DNA of 64,000 nt from Sphingobacterium sp. HMA12 (lineage in GTDB: Bacteria; Bacteroidota; Bacteroidia; Sphingobacteriales; Sphingobacteriaceae). Position numbers and translations under genes: made by a program. This document shows positions 56,123-64,000 of the stretch, in pieces. How positions within the stretch are numbered: position 1 is the stretch's first letter; every line of letters starts with the position of its first letter. Below the pieces are notes generated by a model, which did not search any database, had not been told where the DNA came from, and saw only the letters and a list, made by a program, of their open reading frames with translations. The stretch covers positions 2,721,765-2,785,764 of the forward strand of contig NZ_BEYR01000001.1 of NCBI RefSeq assembly GCF_002933815.1. The letters are read 5' to 3'.

Positions 56123-56130
56123 ACCAGGCA

Positions 56131-59100
56131 ATGCCAAAACATTTTTTAAGAGATCTACAGATCGGCTTTGGATTTTCACTGGCCCTATTATTGACCAGTT
56201 CGACAGCATCATATCTCAGTATCCGAAATCAGATCCATAATAGTGAAATGGTTGATCACAGTCGACGTGTTATTGCACGATCGAACAGAATTTTGATTGA
56301 CCTACAAAACGCAGAGACTGGACAGCGGGGCTTTCTGCTCACCGGAAGGGAACATTTTTTGGACCCCTATTATAGCAGCTTACACTCCCTTCCTCAGTCA
56401 ATTGCCACTGCCCGTGACCTGGTATCGGACAATCCTCCACAGCAAAAAATAATAGATAGTGTCGGTCAGTTGGTCGAGTCCCGGCTCAATACAATGACCG
56501 GACTGGTCACTATAAAAAAGAGCCGGGGTACGGTCACCTTAGAGGATATGGAGGAGGGCAAGAAATATATGGACAGATGCCGTGCCCTCATTGCTAGATT
56601 TACGGACAATGAAGAGAAATTGCTCGACAGTAGATCTGGAAAGCTCAATGCTGCATCTACATTGACCTCACTTTTTGTGATCATCGCTGCGATAATTTCA
56701 CTGTTCATTACCATATTTTCATATATAAGGCTAAGACGCGACCTAGCAAAACGCGTACAACTTGAACAAGACCTTAAGAAAAAAGATAGTGAGATCACCC
56801 AACGGCTCATAGCAACACAACGTATTGCAGGACAGATTGCTGCCGGCAACTATTCGGTTAAAATCAATGACCAGGAGCATGATGAACTAGGAAGTTTAGC
56901 GGGTTCACTGAATAATATGGCGGATTCGTTAAAACAATCATTCGATGACCTGAGCAACAATGAATGGCGCCAGACCGGGCTCGCCTTGCTAAACGAAGTT
57001 TTGGTCGGCAACAAAATGAAAGAAGACCTAGCCTCCGAGGCATTGCAAACATTGGTCACGTATGGTGCATGTGCAAATGGCTCCCTTTATATCCTTGAGC
57101 ATTCGCAGCTCGTCCTGATAGGGGCTTATGGTCATGAAGACTCCATGCGACAGTTTATTGCGCCCGGTGAAGGTGCAGTTGGGCAGGTATTTTTGGATGG
57201 CAAAATACGGACCATAGAAAATCCAAATCCTTCGGAAAATGTGGTCAGTTTTACTGCAGGATATTTCCCCCTGCATTCGATCCTATTGCTTCCAATTTTT
57301 GATGGTCATACCTGTATAGGTGTTATCGAACTTGGTTCTTTCAGAAAATTCGAAGGGCCTCAGCTCCCTTTTTATAGAGAAGCAGGCCGCCATATTGGTG
57401 CAGCAATTGTCGCAGCCCAGGCCCGACTGAAAGTACAACATCTGCTTGAAGAAACACAATCGCAGACAGAGGAGCTCCAGGCACAGCAAGCCGAGCTGGA
57501 AAATCTCAACGCAAATCTCGAAATCCATACCCAAAAACTCCAGACGTCCGAAGAGGAACTCCGCGTACAACAGGAAGAACTGCTGCAAGCCAATAGAGAG
57601 CTGGAGCAACGCTCTGCAATGCTTGAGGAAAAAAATATGTTGATAGCAGACCGGAATCAGGAAATTCAGAAAAAAGCGGAAGAACTGGCGCGGAGTACGA
57701 AATATAAGTCAGAATTTTTGGCAAATATGTCACATGAACTGCGTACACCGCTCAACTCAATTTTACTACTCTCCCGCCTGATGTCAGATAATCCGGAAAA
57801 GAACCTGACAACCGAACAGATTGAATCTGCCGAGGTCATCCAATTATCCGGAAAAAACCTATTGACCCTTATCGACGAAATTCTCGATCTTTCAAAAATT
57901 GAGTCCGGTAAAATGGAACTCGATTATCAAGAGGTTACAATTTCGGATCTTACGAAAGACCTGGACAATCTATTTTCTCCGATTATAAGGGAAAAAGCAC
58001 TCTCATTTACAATTAAATTGGCAGACAACCTGCCAAAGACAATACGAACTGACCGGCAGCGACTGGACCAGATCCTACGGAATCTATTATCGAATGCCAT
58101 CAAGTTTACGAAAGAGGGACAGGTCACACTTTCCATCTTTCCAAGCGATGCACAAGATGGACAGATTGCTTTTGCCGTAACTGACACCGGCATAGGAATT
58201 GCACCGGACAAACAGGAAGTCATTTTTGAAGCTTTTCAGCAGGCTGACGGGTCCACACGCCGCAAATTTGGCGGGACCGGCCTGGGGCTTTCGATCAGCC
58301 GTGAACTCTCGCGTTTGTTGGGCGGGGAAATCCGCTTAAGTAGCCAGGAAAAAAAAGGAAGTACTTTTACCCTTGTACTTCCCCAAAATCAAGAAGAAAA
58401 TACTGTTCCGACAACAGGAGAACTTATACAGTCTATTGCGGAAAACATAGAAGAAACACAGGAAATCATAATGTCCAGTAACCCACACATCGCTGACATT
58501 ATCCCACCGGATGTTGATGATGACCGCAATGACATCAAAGAAGGCGATAAAGTGATATTGATCGTGGAAGATGATGTTAATTTTGCCAAAGCATTGCTTC
58601 GGTACACCCGGCAACAAAAGTATAAAGGGGTAGTTATCGTACGTGGAGACCAGGCAACCGATGCAGCGCTCATGTATAAGCCTATGGCAATTTTATTGGA
58701 TATTCAATTACCTGTAAAAGATGGATGGCAGGTTATGGCAGAGATCAAAAACAATCCAATAACGCGTCCAATTCCAGTCCATATTATGTCATCTTTTGAA
58801 GTAAAACGTGAAAGTTTGCTCCAAGGGGCTATCGATTTTATTGATAAACCTATTGCGGTGGAACAAATGGCCCAGATGTTTATAAAAATTGAGGAAGCAC
58901 TTGCACGGAATCCGAAAAAGGTGCTTATTGTTGAGGAAAATTCAAAACATGCGACAGCGCTTGCTAACTTTCTGGGAAGCTACGATATCACTTCTGAAAT
59001 AAAGACCACTATTGCGGAAAGCGTAGAAAGCCTATGTTCCGATAAAGCAGATTGTGTTATACTGGATATGGGCGTTCCGGGCAATATGGGATATGATACA

Positions 59101-59715
59101 TTAGACTCGATACGTCAAAAATCCGGTTTAGAAAATATACCTATCATTGTATTCACAGGGAAGAATCTTTCGAAATCCGAAGAGCTAAAATTGAAGCAAT
59201 ATGCTGATTCAATTGTCATCAAAACTGCCAATTCCTACCAGAGAATACTGGACGAAGTTGGACTATTTTTGCATTTAGTGGGGAATTATTCCGGTGAAGA
59301 ACGGTCAAAGAGCTCGTCTTTAGGAACCATTACAGAAGTATTGAAAAATAAAAAGGTACTTATCGTCGATGACGATATACGCACCATTTATTATCTCACT
59401 CAGGCCCTTGAAAGGTATCATATTAATGTTGTTTCTGCAATGGACGGAAAGGAGGGACTAGAAAAAATTGAAGAGCACCAAGATATCTCTGTCATTCTGA
59501 TGGATATGGTGATGCCGGAAATGGATGGGTATGAAACGATTAAAATGATCCGTCAAAATCCCCGTTACAGTGAAATACCGATAATCGCCATAACAGCTAA
59601 AAACATGATCGGTGATAGAGAAAGATGTATCATAGCCGGGGCATCTGATTATATTTCAAAACCGGTGGATACCGATCAATTACTTTCATTATTACGTGTC
59701 TGGTTATACAACTGA
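56131..59715 (+). CDS. CHASE3-HAMP-GAF hybrid histidine kinase with three receiver domains
   Basis: I use the ATG at 56131; a TTG at 56119 is unlikely. The roughly 1194-residue protein has two membrane helices around a CHASE3 domain (LIDLQNAETGQRGFLLTGRE), then HAMP, GAF (about 280-430), a long Gln/Glu-rich coiled coil and the kinase core. H535 is in NMSHELRTPLNSI; the N-box is LRNLLSNAIKF, with DTGIGI and GGTGLGL. Three receivers follow: the first with ILLDIQLPVKDGW, the second with VILDMGVPGNMGY, the third with VILMDMVMPEMDGYE. Receiver 2 begins VLIVEEN, lacking one acidic residue of the usual DD pair, so it may be degenerate. It senses an extracytoplasmic cue and feeds a phosphorelay whose HPt partner is not here. 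Confidence 0.93.
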   Translation: MPKHFLRDLQIGFGFSLALLLTSSTASYLSIRNQIHNSEMVDHSRRVIARSNRILIDLQNAETGQRGFLLTGREHFLDPYYSSLHSLPQSIATARDLVSDNPPQQKIIDSVGQLVESRLNTMTGLVTIKKSRGTVTLEDMEEGKKYMDRCRALIARFTDNEEKLLDSRSGKLNAASTLTSLFVIIAAIISLFITIFSYIRLRRDLAKRVQLEQDLKKKDSEITQRLIATQRIAGQIAAGNYSVKINDQEHDELGSLAGSLNNMADSLKQSFDDLSNNEWRQTGLALLNEVLVGNKMKEDLASEALQTLVTYGACANGSLYILEHSQLVLIGAYGHEDSMRQFIAPGEGAVGQVFLDGKIRTIENPNPSENVVSFTAGYFPLHSILLLPIFDGHTCIGVIELGSFRKFEGPQLPFYREAGRHIGAAIVAAQARLKVQHLLEETQSQTEELQAQQAELENLNANLEIHTQKLQTSEEELRVQQEELLQANRELEQRSAMLEEKNMLIADRNQEIQKKAEELARSTKYKSEFLANMSHELRTPLNSILLLSRLMSDNPEKNLTTEQIESAEVIQLSGKNLLTLIDEILDLSKIESGKMELDYQEVTISDLTKDLDNLFSPIIREKALSFTIKLADNLPKTIRTDRQRLDQILRNLLSNAIKFTKEGQVTLSIFPSDAQDGQIAFAVTDTGIGIAPDKQEVIFEAFQQADGSTRRKFGGTGLGLSISRELSRLLGGEIRLSSQEKKGSTFTLVLPQNQEENTVPTTGELIQSIAENIEETQEIIMSSNPHIADIIPPDVDDDRNDIKEGDKVILIVEDDVNFAKALLRYTRQQKYKGVVIVRGDQATDAALMYKPMAILLDIQLPVKDGWQVMAEIKNNPITRPIPVHIMSSFEVKRESLLQGAIDFIDKPIAVEQMAQMFIKIEEALARNPKKVLIVEENSKHATALANFLGSYDITSEIKTTIAESVESLCSDKADCVILDMGVPGNMGYDTLDSIRQKSGLENIPIIVFTGKNLSKSEELKLKQYADSIVIKTANSYQRILDEVGLFLHLVGNYSGEERSKSSSLGTITEVLKNKKVLIVDDDIRTIYYLTQALERYHINVVSAMDGKEGLEKIEEHQDISVILMDMVMPEMDGYETIKMIRQNPRYSEIPIIAITAKNMIGDRERCIIAGASDYISKPVDTDQLLSLLRVWLYN

Positions 59716-59722
59716 TTAAAAT

Positions 59723-60094
59723 ATGGACAATAAAAAATTGATTCTGATCATAGATGATGAACCTTATAATATTTTTGCACTAAAGTTGGTTCTTAAGTCA
59801 AAAGGATATGCTGTGCTCAGCAGCTCCTCTTTTGCAGAAGGGCTTGCAATACTCCATCAGCATAAAAGTGTCAATATCGTGCTGATGGATATGATGATGC
59901 CTGAAATAGATGGATATGAAGGCATCGCTAAGATTAGGAGGTCCAGCGAAATGTTTAATGAAGTAACCATAATTGCGGTGACTGCACAGGCCATGTCCGG
60001 TGACCGGGAAAAATGCCTAAGTGCTGGCGCCGATGGTTATATTTCTAAACCTATTGATATTGATGAACTTATTCCGCTGATCGAAAAATTTTAA
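59723..60094 (+). CDS. Single-domain response regulator
   Basis: The 123-residue protein is a stand-alone receiver. Its acidic pair is D11/D12, the phospho-acceptor is D56 in VLMDMMMPEIDGYE, and the conserved lysine is in ISKPIDIDE. There is no output domain. It lies 7 bases after the hybrid kinase and 2 before another receiver gene, so it is probably a phosphate shuttle in the same relay. It closely resembles receiver 3 of the hybrid kinase and may have arisen from it by duplication. Confidence 0.93.
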   Translation: MDNKKLILIIDDEPYNIFALKLVLKSKGYAVLSSSSFAEGLAILHQHKSVNIVLMDMMMPEIDGYEGIAKIRRSSEMFNEVTIIAVTAQAMSGDREKCLSAGADGYISKPIDIDELIPLIEKF

Positions 60095-60096
60095 GA

Positions 60097-60459
60097 ATGG
60101 AAAAGAAAAAATTATTACTGTTTGACGATGACAAACAATTGTTGGAGATGATCACCATGATATTGGAGAGCTTTGGATATTTAGTAGCTGTATCCTCTAC
60201 TTCCCACGACGTAATAGAAAAGGTCAATGAGATACAACCCGACTTAATTTTAATGGATAACTGGATACCCTCCATTGGAGGAATTGAAGCGACGCAATTA
60301 TTAAAAAACCATCAGGAATTCAATAGAATACCTGTAATCTATCTATCAGCGAACAAAGATATACAAAGCTTGGCTAAACAGGCTGGAGCTGATGACTATC
60401 TGGAAAAACCATTCGACATTATCGACTTAGAGAATATAATCAGCAAAAGGCTGTATTAA
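60097..60459 (+). CDS. Single-domain response regulator
   Basis: The 120-residue stand-alone receiver has D10/D11/D12, the phospho-acceptor D54 in LILMDNWIPSIGGIE, and the lysine in LEKPFDII. The segment after the acceptor (NWIPSIGG) is unusual, with tryptophan where a small or hydrophobic residue is common. It is two bases behind the previous receiver gene and ends the signalling operon. Output is unknown; it may act by protein-protein contact. Confidence 0.93.
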   Translation: MEKKKLLLFDDDKQLLEMITMILESFGYLVAVSSTSHDVIEKVNEIQPDLILMDNWIPSIGGIEATQLLKNHQEFNRIPVIYLSANKDIQSLAKQAGADDYLEKPFDIIDLENIISKRLY

Positions 60460-60733
60460 AATTAATAAGAACGATATTTCACATTGTCCATTAAAATTAC
60501 ACACGATTATCGCCTGTAATTCTTTTACCATTTAAGACCCTTGCATACGATCTTCTTGTATCTTCGATAGGGTACTGCACGTAGAGAGGGTCTTCAATAT
60601 ACAAAAATAAACTGAAAGAACGTAATGATAGTATATCGGAATAATAGCAAATGATATGTTAAACTTTGAATATTAACAGTTTTTATCCTTATTATATGGT
60701 AACTTAGCAAAACTTTTCATTAAATAATTATAA

Positions 60734-61765
60734 ATGCCCTTTTTAGATCATGTCCTACAAGTTCCTACCTACGGATGGAAAGACAGCGACGGAAACCTCG
60801 TAAAACCTAGTAAAAAACAACTTCTGAATGAATTCTTCAAACGTCTGAATATCTTTAAAGACAAGCGCAATTGGTTACCATTTTTTAGTTGGCTAAAAGT
60901 AGCGTGCCTTATTCCATTTTTTGTGCTATTCTTAGTATACCATTTCAGCTGGTGGACGGTACTTGCTGCATTCATTTACAGTATGATCGTCATGGGCACC
61001 CATGGAACAATATGGCATCATCGATTTGCCACACACGGAGCATTCAAATTTCGGAATGGGTTTTGGCGTTTTTTTACGCAGAACTTAACAATCAATGTTA
61101 TACCGGAAGAAATATATGTGATTTCGCACCACGTGCATCATGCAAAATCAGATCAACCCGGTGATCCTTATAATGCGCAAGCAGGGTTCTTATACTGTTT
61201 CTTAGCGGATGTAAATCATCAGCCTATTGCTAAAGACCTGACAGAAAATTCCTATAATCGAGTCAAACTCCTCATGCGCCATACAGGTGTAAAAGCCAAC
61301 TGCTATGCACAATATCAAAAATGGGGCTCGTATGTAAATCCTTCACATGCGATATGGTCCTGGATATTAAATTGGGCATTCTGGTATGCAATATTTTATT
61401 TGATCGGTGGCCATGCGCTCGCCTGTACTCTTTTTGGCGCCGCTGGATTTTGGTCTGTAGGTGTACGAACATTCAACTATGAAGGTCACGCAAAAGGAGA
61501 AGACAAACAACGGGAAGGCATCGATTTTAATGAGAAAGATAAATCAATAAATCAAGTATGGCCGGGAATAGTTGCTGGAGAATGGCATAACAATCATCAT
61601 CTGTATCCAAAAAGTGCTCGGAGTGGCTTTAAACCCTATCAAATTGATCTTGCTTGGTGCTATATTAAAATAATGCATAAACTTGGCGCTGTCAGGAGCT
61701 ATCGAGATGACAAGAAAAGATTCAACGAACAATACCATATCCCCTATCTGAAATCAAAGGTGTAA
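60734..61765 (+). CDS. Membrane fatty-acid desaturase (acyl-lipid/acyl-CoA type)
   Basis: The 343-residue protein has three to four membrane spans (about 55-85 and 210-245) and the three histidine boxes that bind the di-iron centre: H95/H96 to H101 in WHHRFATH, SHHVHHAK (H132-H136), and EWHNNHHLYP (H285, H288, H289). This is the delta-9-type desaturase layout, which puts a double bond into a fatty acyl chain in the cytoplasmic membrane, using a reductase encoded elsewhere. It stands alone after a 274-base noncoding gap and before a structured element at 61779. Possible regulation by membrane state is not visible in the sequence. Confidence 0.9.
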   Translation: MPFLDHVLQVPTYGWKDSDGNLVKPSKKQLLNEFFKRLNIFKDKRNWLPFFSWLKVACLIPFFVLFLVYHFSWWTVLAAFIYSMIVMGTHGTIWHHRFATHGAFKFRNGFWRFFTQNLTINVIPEEIYVISHHVHHAKSDQPGDPYNAQAGFLYCFLADVNHQPIAKDLTENSYNRVKLLMRHTGVKANCYAQYQKWGSYVNPSHAIWSWILNWAFWYAIFYLIGGHALACTLFGAAGFWSVGVRTFNYEGHAKGEDKQREGIDFNEKDKSINQVWPGIVAGEWHNNHHLYPKSARSGFKPYQIDLAWCYIKIMHKLGAVRSYRDDKKRFNEQYHIPYLKSKV

Positions 61766-61778
61766 AATACCGGAGGTT

Positions 61779-61868
61779 AATAACACATCTTGAACTCAAA
61801 TACTCCAAGTTACAAAATAAGAAGGTAATCTTGGTGAAAAATGGGACTGTCCCACGAGGTGTGTTATT
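61779..61868. ncRNA. Predicted three-way-junction structured element
   Basis: A 12-base outer stem (AATAACACATCT at 61779-61790 with AGGTGTGTTATT at 61857-61868, one G-U, extendable by two pairs) encloses two further hairpins. These are CCAAGTTAC at 61805-61813 with 61825-61834 (one bulge), and TGGG/CCCA at 61842-61854. All three close to a junction. It starts 13 bases after the desaturase stop. It could be a structured 3' end, a small RNA or a MITE-like insertion; the sequence does not decide. The rest of the 337-base gap holds only the terminator at 62010. Confidence 0.45.
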
Positions 61869-62009
61869 TGTTTCAATGTCCAAGTTACCCCAAAAGAAGA
61901 AATAGAAGTAGCTATTTTCGATACACAATATTGTACGGGAACAGTCATCCATGGACAATTTTCGAACAGATAGCATCTTCAAAATTAACAGGGAATTAAA
62001 TCTAGAAAA

Positions 62010-62044
62010 AGCAGACAAAACTCGATTTTAAAGAGTTGTCTGCT
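62010..62044 (-). terminator. Hairpin terminator of the CHAP/lipoprotein operon
   Basis: AGCAGACAA and adjoining bases at 62010-62023 pair with GAGTTGTCTGCT at 62033-62044, leaving two bulged A residues. On the minus strand it is followed by TTTTTCTAG. It lies about 60 bases past the lipoprotein stop. Confidence 0.6.
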
Positions 62045-62102
62045 AAAATGCCCAACGGCAGATTCAATTACTCAGTATCCTACACCATCTTTCCATGACC
62101 AG

Positions 62103-62549
62103 CTATGGGGACAGACGGGATCTAAACCATTTCCAAAGGAGAAACAAGACTAAGACAAAGCCGAAGGGCCATAGGTACTCCGCAGATAGCAGCTTTTTGC
62201 TATTCCGTTGTTGCTTACTGGCCTTTAACCTTCCCTGCTCATCTGTTTCGGACCGATCCCGCGATTGTGTGCTGATGCTTCCTTGCAGCTCTTGCCCCAG
62301 TAAACTTCCCGACTGTGCGAACAATCCACTATCCGGATGGAAGCGGAAAGCACTATCCGTCCAAAAATACCATAAGCGGGAAAGCGTATCCTTCCGGAAG
62401 GTATATTGCCGCTGACGCTGCTGGAGATGCTGCCAGTCCATTTCAAATTCTTTCCGTTTATCGCGCTGTTTATTTTCATAGATCTTACATGAAGTCAGCG
62501 TAAGCAAGCCAATGAGTATAGACAAAATACAAGTTGGTTTTATTTCCAT
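62103..62549 (-). CDS. Lipoprotein with C-terminal membrane helix, u-spanin-like architecture
   Basis: The 148-residue product has a lipoprotein signal peptide with lipobox LTLTSC (C21), a charged Gln/Arg-rich middle part (QHLQQRQRQYTF) and a single C-terminal membrane helix (LWPFGFVLVLFLLWKWF, about 126-142). N-terminal lipid plus C-terminal membrane helix would tie outer to inner membrane, the layout of unimolecular spanins such as phage T1 gp11. I recognise no sequence homologue. It lies 13 bases after a CHAP amidase gene, which itself overlaps a small multi-helix membrane protein. The alternative is an ordinary structural lipoprotein of an unknown envelope system. Confidence 0.55.
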   Translation of the reverse strand: MEIKPTCILSILIGLLTLTSCKIYENKQRDKRKEFEMDWQHLQQRQRQYTFRKDTLSRLWYFWTDSAFRFHPDSGLFAQSGSLLGQELQGSISTQSRDRSETDEQGRLKASKQQRNSKKLLSAEYLWPFGFVLVLFLLWKWFRSRLSP

Positions 62550-62562
62550 AGCCTCTATCCTC

Positions 62563-63153
62563 TCAGTCTAACCAATTTGAAAATGCATAGATCGTCACGA
62601 TTGGTCGTCGCTTGGACAATACCCTGTTTGCAACATTTCCCTCCACCGTCAGCAACCAGTTCCCCTCGATTTTCCGAACTATGCCCACATGGTTGATTCG
62701 TCCCTGCTGCTGGCTATAGATCGCAAAGAGATCTGCCGGCCGAATGCTATCCCGCTTTATCTGCGGTTCGGTATAACGCCGGATTAAGGGAAAGAGCGCC
62801 GGACTCCAGGCATTGCGCGGCGCAGCAAGTCCGGCCTTTCCGTAGCACCAGGACACAAACGCCGCACACCAGGCATAACCTTTGCCTAGACCTGTGTAGG
62901 CCAGGTATTCCTCCACCTTAGCGCCATCATTCTTGCCTGTTGCTTCGTGGATACCGATCTCCCCTAGGGCGATATCCACAATGCGTTCGCGAACGCGTGT
63001 TATTGATCCGTCATGCCCAGGTCTGACCCAAATAGCTATAGCCCTGGGCTGATTGCCAAAGATTCCCCGCTTTACAGCAGGATGGCCAAAATCACCAAGA
63101 AAGAGAACATTGAAAAAAAGAACACCGAAAAATAAATAATGCATTGTTGCCAT
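62563..63153 (-). CDS. Secreted CHAP/NlpC-P60-type amidase (endolysin-like)
   Basis: The 196-residue product has an N-terminal hydrophobic segment (MHYLFFGVLFFNVLFLG) acting as a signal peptide or anchor, then a papain-like amidase domain. C96 is in YAWCAAFVSWC, H155 in INHVGIV, and E171/N173 in TVEGNV, a plausible catalytic set. CHAP enzymes cut peptidoglycan peptides or amide links and are common as phage and autolysin cell-wall hydrolases. The start lies inside the preceding membrane-protein gene, with an out-of-frame overlap of about 73-82 bases. It is followed by the lipoprotein gene 13 bases later. Confidence 0.82.
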   Translation of the reverse strand: MATMHYLFFGVLFFNVLFLGDFGHPAVKRGIFGNQPRAIAIWVRPGHDGSITRVRERIVDIALGEIGIHEATGKNDGAKVEEYLAYTGLGKGYAWCAAFVSWCYGKAGLAAPRNAWSPALFPLIRRYTEPQIKRDSIRPADLFAIYSQQQGRINHVGIVRKIEGNWLLTVEGNVANRVLSKRRPIVTIYAFSNWLD

Positions 63154-63458
63154 GATGTCAATTGATTAAAGTGATAACTGAAATTTTCCCGAAAGAATTT
63201 AAACGGTTGCCAAAGGATCTCCTGTAGCCAATAGCAGCAGTAAATGACCAGCAATCCGGACAATATACCGAATAGCAGCACGGACAATATGCCGATATCC
63301 AATACACCAGCCGTAGGATCAATTGCCTGGAGCAATAGCCCCGCGGCAATAAAAAAGAAGCATAGACAGGCCAATATAATACCCAGTAATTGCTTGTTTG
63401 TCAAAGGCCAGTAGATATCCTCGATATCTGAGACCAGTTGTTTTTGTACTATTTTCAT
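63072..63458 (-). CDS. Small three-helix membrane protein, holin-like
   Basis: The ATG at 63458 gives a 128-residue protein; an upstream in-frame ATG at 63515 adds a poorly fitting leader. It has three predicted membrane helices (about 24-43, 53-78 and 104-128) and a short charged N-terminus (MKIVQKQLVSDIEDIYW). No family is recognised. Three helices and small size match class I phage holins, and the next gene encodes a CHAP amidase, which supports but does not prove a lysis role. Its 3' end overlaps the amidase start. Confidence 0.55.
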   Translation of the reverse strand: MKIVQKQLVSDIEDIYWPLTNKQLLGIILACLCFFFIAAGLLLQAIDPTAGVLDIGILSVLLFGILSGLLVIYCCYWLQEILWQPFKFFRENFSYHFNQLTSWQQCIIYFSVFFFSMFSFLVILAILL

Positions 63459-63519
63459 TTTTGATTTCTGAAATAAGCTACGGTAGTAACATTTGATATT
63501 ACCGTAGCTATTCATGTTA

Positions 63520-64000
63520 TTAACTTAATGTGAGTTCACCAATGTATTCGCTTGACGAGGTTTTCACACCATCCCGGTGTCCTGTAAATACCCATCCCAC
63601 GATTGTATCTCCAGCATATATCGACGGAAAAGTCAATGTCAATGTTTCGTCATCTCGCGTTGCCGATTCCATCAAATTAAAATATTTCTTATCTTTATTA
63701 TAGACCAGAAGAATCACAGAGTCATCGTTGTATCCCATGAGGTCACTTGTAGATTTCATCCACGTCAATGTGATTTCCTGGGGTGCACTTTCTGTCCATT
63801 GTGGGACAAAAAGATTTGCCAAGGCCCCTCTACTGATGCGAACCCTGCTGTAATCGATCTCAAAGTCAGGATATATCCCAGTGATCGCAAATTTGAGCAC
63901 ATCACGCAACGCCTGGTTGTACCCTGTCGATTTACCCTGTTGTACATCAGAGTAGCCCAGGTTCAAGAGTTCCTTTAACGGCCCTAAAAAAGCCGTCGAT
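63520..64000 (-). CDS. DUF6266-like protein, 5' end outside the window
   Basis: The frame stays open to the window edge, so the N-terminus lies beyond 64000; an apparent TTG start at 63966 is internal. The visible part reads FLGPLKELLNLGYSDVQQ, then YNQALRDVLKFAITGIYPDFEIDY and SRVRISRGALAN, which matches what I recall of the DUF6266 family of Sphingobacteriaceae. A beta-rich tail follows (TLTFPSIYAGDTIVGWVF). There is no signal or membrane segment in the visible portion. It is 61 bases before the three-helix protein gene and probably in the same operon. Function is unknown. Confidence 0.65.
   Translation of the reverse strand, partial: STAFLGPLKELLNLGYSDVQQGKSTGYNQALRDVLKFAITGIYPDFEIDYSRVRISRGALANLFVPQWTESAPQEITLTWMKSTSDLMGYNDDSVILLVYNKDKKYFNLMESATRDDETLTLTFPSIYAGDTIVGWVFTGHRDGVKTSSSEYIGELTLS

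Noticed and set aside
56119..56130. TTG start overlapping the stop of the upstream kinase
   Set aside because: An ATG four codons later gives a better N-terminus before the first membrane helix.
60534..60604. AAGACCCT/AGGGTCTT inverted repeat before the desaturase gene
   Set aside because: Eight-base arms with a loop of more than 50 bases; too weak to call an element.

Overview
The window looks like a chromosomal segment of a Sphingobacterium-like member of the Bacteroidota. It has two SusC/SusD pairs each preceded by an ECF sigma factor and a FecR anti-sigma factor, many large secreted hydrolases, a fimbrillin-type lipoprotein, AT-rich leaders without clear Shine-Dalgarno sites, and a DUF6266-type protein. 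No rRNA, tRNA, CRISPR array or intact insertion sequence was seen.

Layout. 1-1250: decayed ground with a frameshifted esterase and a probably frameshifted small lipoprotein. 1254-5287 (-): a NarL-type response regulator and a secreted GH2 enzyme. 5512-9199 (+): a dehydrogenase of the phosphonate-catabolism type, a GlpT/UhpC-type transporter, a secreted alkaline-phosphatase-superfamily enzyme and a lipocalin-like protein, behind a long inverted repeat. 9335-14047: a small peptide gene not longer than 56 codons, a fimbrillin-like lipoprotein, a LuxR-type regulator and a TPR histidine kinase; the intergenic region holds twin palindromes.

14399-28809 (-) is the most striking part. Nine closely spaced same-strand genes encode an AraC regulator, the complete trans-4-hydroxyproline pathway to 2-oxoglutarate (epimerase, D-hydroxyproline dehydrogenase, deaminase, semialdehyde dehydrogenase), a DUF885 peptidase, an amino-acid permease, a dipeptidyl peptidase IV and a GH127 beta-L-arabinofuranosidase. 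The combination suggests use of arabinosylated hydroxyproline-rich plant proteins such as extensins. A large DUF5695-like secreted protein (29027-31756) is divergent from the regulator.

31937-49906 holds two converging nutrient-uptake loci. The left (+) is sigma-FecR-SusC-SusD-TlpA-like thioredoxin. The right (-) is sigma-FecR-SusC-SusD followed by a metallophosphoesterase fused to a beta-propeller. Neither contains a recognisable polysaccharide-degrading enzyme. 50744-54025 (-) pairs a large MscS-type channel with a CsgG-like secreted protein. 54653-60459 (+) is a signalling cluster: a REC-PAS kinase, a CHASE3-GAF hybrid kinase with three receivers, and two free receivers. A fatty-acid desaturase follows (60734-61765), then a short element that folds as a three-way junction.

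62103-64000 (-) ends the window with a DUF6266-like gene (cut by the edge), a three-helix membrane protein, a secreted CHAP amidase and a lipoprotein with a C-terminal membrane helix. The last three have the architecture of a holin-endolysin-spanin lysis cassette.
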